Source of the DNA: Anaerolineales bacterium
GTDB lineage: Bacteria > Chloroflexota > Anaerolineae > Anaerolineales > DRMV01
DNA length: 5,926 nucleotides
Reading direction: 5' to 3'
Assembly (NCBI GenBank): GCA_027026295.1
Contig: JALVOR010000110.1
Coordinates: 1-5,926 of the forward strand
Part shown: positions 4,613-5,926 of the stretch, piece after piece
Numbering within the stretch: position 1 is the stretch's first letter
Layout of the letters: each line of letters begins with the position of its first letter
The notes under the pieces: model-generated
Databases searched by the model: none
What the model was told of the DNA's origin: nothing
Seen by the model: the letters and a program-made list of their open reading frames with translations, nothing else
Made by a program: the position numbers and the translations under genes

Positions 4613-5926
4613 GGCTGACATCCTTGTTGGGCATAATTAAGGGCTTTGTTGGCATAACCTGAAGCCAATGGGACACCAGCTTCAGTTAACTTTGCAGACA
4701 CGCAGCTCCATGAAAAGATTCTAGCACAGGCCTGGATTGCCGGTTTAAGATATTGTCCGCTTCCTGCCGAGAGATTGTAATTGGCAATGGCCAGTTTCCA
4801 TTTCTCGTCCTCAGGCAGTGATGCCCAGTTTACATTTTCATCTTGTGCAATAGCTGCAACCTGTTCTAAAGAATAATAGAGTATCAATGCACCATAGTTC
4901 ACGTTCGTTTGAATTTCTGTTTGGCTTACTGCCGCTGCTGAAACTTCATCGTTTGAGCAAGTTGCGGGAACATCCGCAGGGGTGCACTTCCCATCAATGC
5001 TATTGAGCGTATAGTTGTTTAACCTCGCTTTAAGCTCAGGTCTCAAATTTGCAAACCATCTTTGATAATCGTTTGGATTACCTGGAAAAGGGGGAAATAA
5101 AGCGCGCTCCGCTTCAGACATTTTCCCCCATGCTATTGGAATATAAGCCTTGGCAATTTCTTCATTTTTCTCGAACAAAAAGCTCATACCGCTTCCTGTA
5201 ATTTGCATCAGTCCATAAGCGTTTGAAGAAGAAACAACTGTCGGGTTGAACCCTGATTCCGAAGCGATAACTCCTTTGAGCACCCACGCAGGTACGCCAG
5301 ACAAGTTCGATGCCTCAAGAATTGCTTGATTATATAGGTTCTCGTTCGGACCAAAGCCCCAGTTGGTGTTGAGTTGATCGCTGCTGTTTACAGAGCCGAG
5401 GCAGCAGGAAACAGGCGTCTCTGTTAGCGCAGGCGTCGCCGTAAGGGTGGCAGTAGGCTGCACGGTAGCCGAAGGCCCCAAAGGGACAAACCCAGTTTGC
5501 CCCGGTGTGGGAGTGGGGGTGGCCGGTACACAGGCACGCACCAGGGTTGCCAGCAAAGCAGCACCCATACCCAGCGCCAGCCATCGTTTGGGGCCGCCTA
5601 ACATTCGCCCCCATCGCCCAGGAAATCCCATCCACCGATATGGATTCCAGGAACGTATCCAGGCGGGCAACTGCCCCGCCCGTGCCAGTATGCGGGCGGG
5701 TATCGTCAGCACGCGCCCCGCAAAGACGCCCAACGCAGCAAGTGCATTACCCGCGGTCGTCAAGCGCGCCCACACCTGTGACACGACGCTGGCGACTTTG
5801 TGTCGCCCTGGTGCCAGCACTTCTTGCCCGCGCTGCCGCCAGGATTTTACTTCACCCGCCTCCGCCACCTCCCGCGCGTGCGCCATGTGCCCATAATCGG
5901 CCTGTTTCCACGAAGCGATGTCCACC
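4609..5926 (-). CDS. Membrane-anchored lytic transglycosylase (SLT/lysozyme-like fold), 5' end at or beyond window edge
   Basis: The frame is open to the right edge. GTG at 5925-5923 is available, but only one base lies beyond it, so the true start cannot be judged. Numbering from that GTG (438 aa): 1-113 basic and Trp-rich, probably cytoplasmic, with a hydrophobic or amphipathic stretch at 58-84; 115-132 membrane helix; 134-170 Thr/Pro linker; about 195-400 a lysozyme-like transglycosylase domain. Motifs seen: I-A-S-E-S-G-F-N-P with the probable catalytic Glu223 (codon 5259-5257), A-Y-G-L-M-Q-I (236-242), N-V-N-Y-G-A (341-346) and the A-N-Y-N-L-S-A-G substrate-groove motif (381-388). The enzyme would cut peptidoglycan glycan strands outside the membrane, either for wall turnover or to open a path for an envelope machine (VirB1-type role). 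Cys at 174-175, 314, 323, 400, 408 and 436 suggest disulfides. GC falls from about 65% over the linker and N-terminal part to about 45% over the catalytic part, suggesting a fusion of parts with different history. Confidence 0.85.
   Translation of the reverse strand, partial: VDIASWKQADYGHMAHAREVAEAGEVKSWRQRGQEVLAPGRHKVASVVSQVWARLTTAGNALAALGVFAGRVLTIPARILARAGQLPAWIRSWNPYRWMGFPGRWGRMLGGPKRWLALGMGAALLATLVRACVPATPTPTPGQTGFVPLGPSATVQPTATLTATPALTETPVSCCLGSVNSSDQLNTNWGFGPNENLYNQAILEASNLSGVPAWVLKGVIASESGFNPTVVSSSNAYGLMQITGSGMSFLFEKNEEIAKAYIPIAWGKMSEAERALFPPFPGNPNDYQRWFANLRPELKARLNNYTLNSIDGKCTPADVPATCSNDEVSAAAVSQTEIQTNVNYGALILYYSLEQVAAIAQDENVNWASLPEDEKWKLAIANYNLSAGSGQYLKPAIQACARIFSWSCVSAKLTEAGVPLASGYANKALNYAQQGCQP
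4621..4625 (-). promoter_or_regulatory. Ribosome binding site inside the transglycosylase C-terminus
   Basis: AAGGA read on the minus strand, eight bases before ATG 4612, lies within the last codons of the upstream gene. With the ATGA overlap at 4612-4609 it supports coupled translation and selects ATG 4612 over ATG 4621. Confidence 0.6.
5414..5526 (-). repeat. Thr/Pro linker of the lytic transglycosylase
   Basis: Residues 134-170 contain P-A-T-P-T-P-T-P-G, then T-V-Q-P-T-A-T-L-T-A-T-P and T-E-T-P, directly after the membrane helix. It spaces the catalytic domain from the membrane and is the same linker style as in the plus-strand Ig-repeat protein. It also coincides with the GC step inside the gene. 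Confidence 0.75.

Noticed and set aside
5447..5896. 149-residue plus-strand frame opposite the transglycosylase N-terminus
   Set aside because: Pro/Arg/Ser-rich shadow of a GC-rich coding region, with no ribosome binding site and no recognisable domain.

Overview
The window reads as nearly gene-dense bacterial DNA with mostly high GC. Two Thr/Pro linkers of the form (A/P)TPTPTAT, one on each strand, join exported domains to membrane segments. This linker style, the GC-rich codon use and the mix of exported proteins resemble Chloroflexota (Anaerolineae-like) genomes. That assignment is an inference from style, because the window has no rRNA or other taxonomic marker.

Plus strand, 1-3301. The window opens inside the 3' end of a gene whose product carries a GxGD motif and a hydrophobic tail, most like the C-terminus of an A24 prepilin peptidase. 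It is followed almost without a gap by a large exported surface protein: signal peptide, Cys-rich N-terminal region, four ~86-residue Ig-like repeats in A-B-B-A order, two further Ig-like domains, a Thr/Pro linker, an LPFAG-hydrophobic segment and a basic tail. Two bases later comes a small protein with one N-terminal membrane helix and a charged cytoplasmic body, behind a strong Shine-Dalgarno. Tight spacing suggests one transcript whose promoter lies left of the window.

Minus strand, 5926-3306. A membrane-anchored lytic transglycosylase (SLT fold, 5' end cut by or very near the window edge) overlaps by 4 bases (ATGA) a lipoprotein with beta-propeller-like repeats. Downstream, with its own ribosome binding site, is a small ORF that appears to be frame-disrupted. 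The two gene sets converge at about 3301-3306.

Together the genes describe an envelope locus: a putative processing peptidase, a long Ig-repeat stalk or adhesin, a membrane partner, a peptidoglycan-cutting enzyme and an outer-facing lipoprotein. This would suit a pilus, secretion or conjugation-like apparatus, but no ATPase, pilin or coupling protein is visible, so the system cannot be named. The most notable signals are the A-B-B-A repeat array with a 57-base identical block, a GC step inside the transglycosylase gene that marks a relatively AT-rich island (about 3600-5400), and the frame-broken small membrane gene in the convergent gap.
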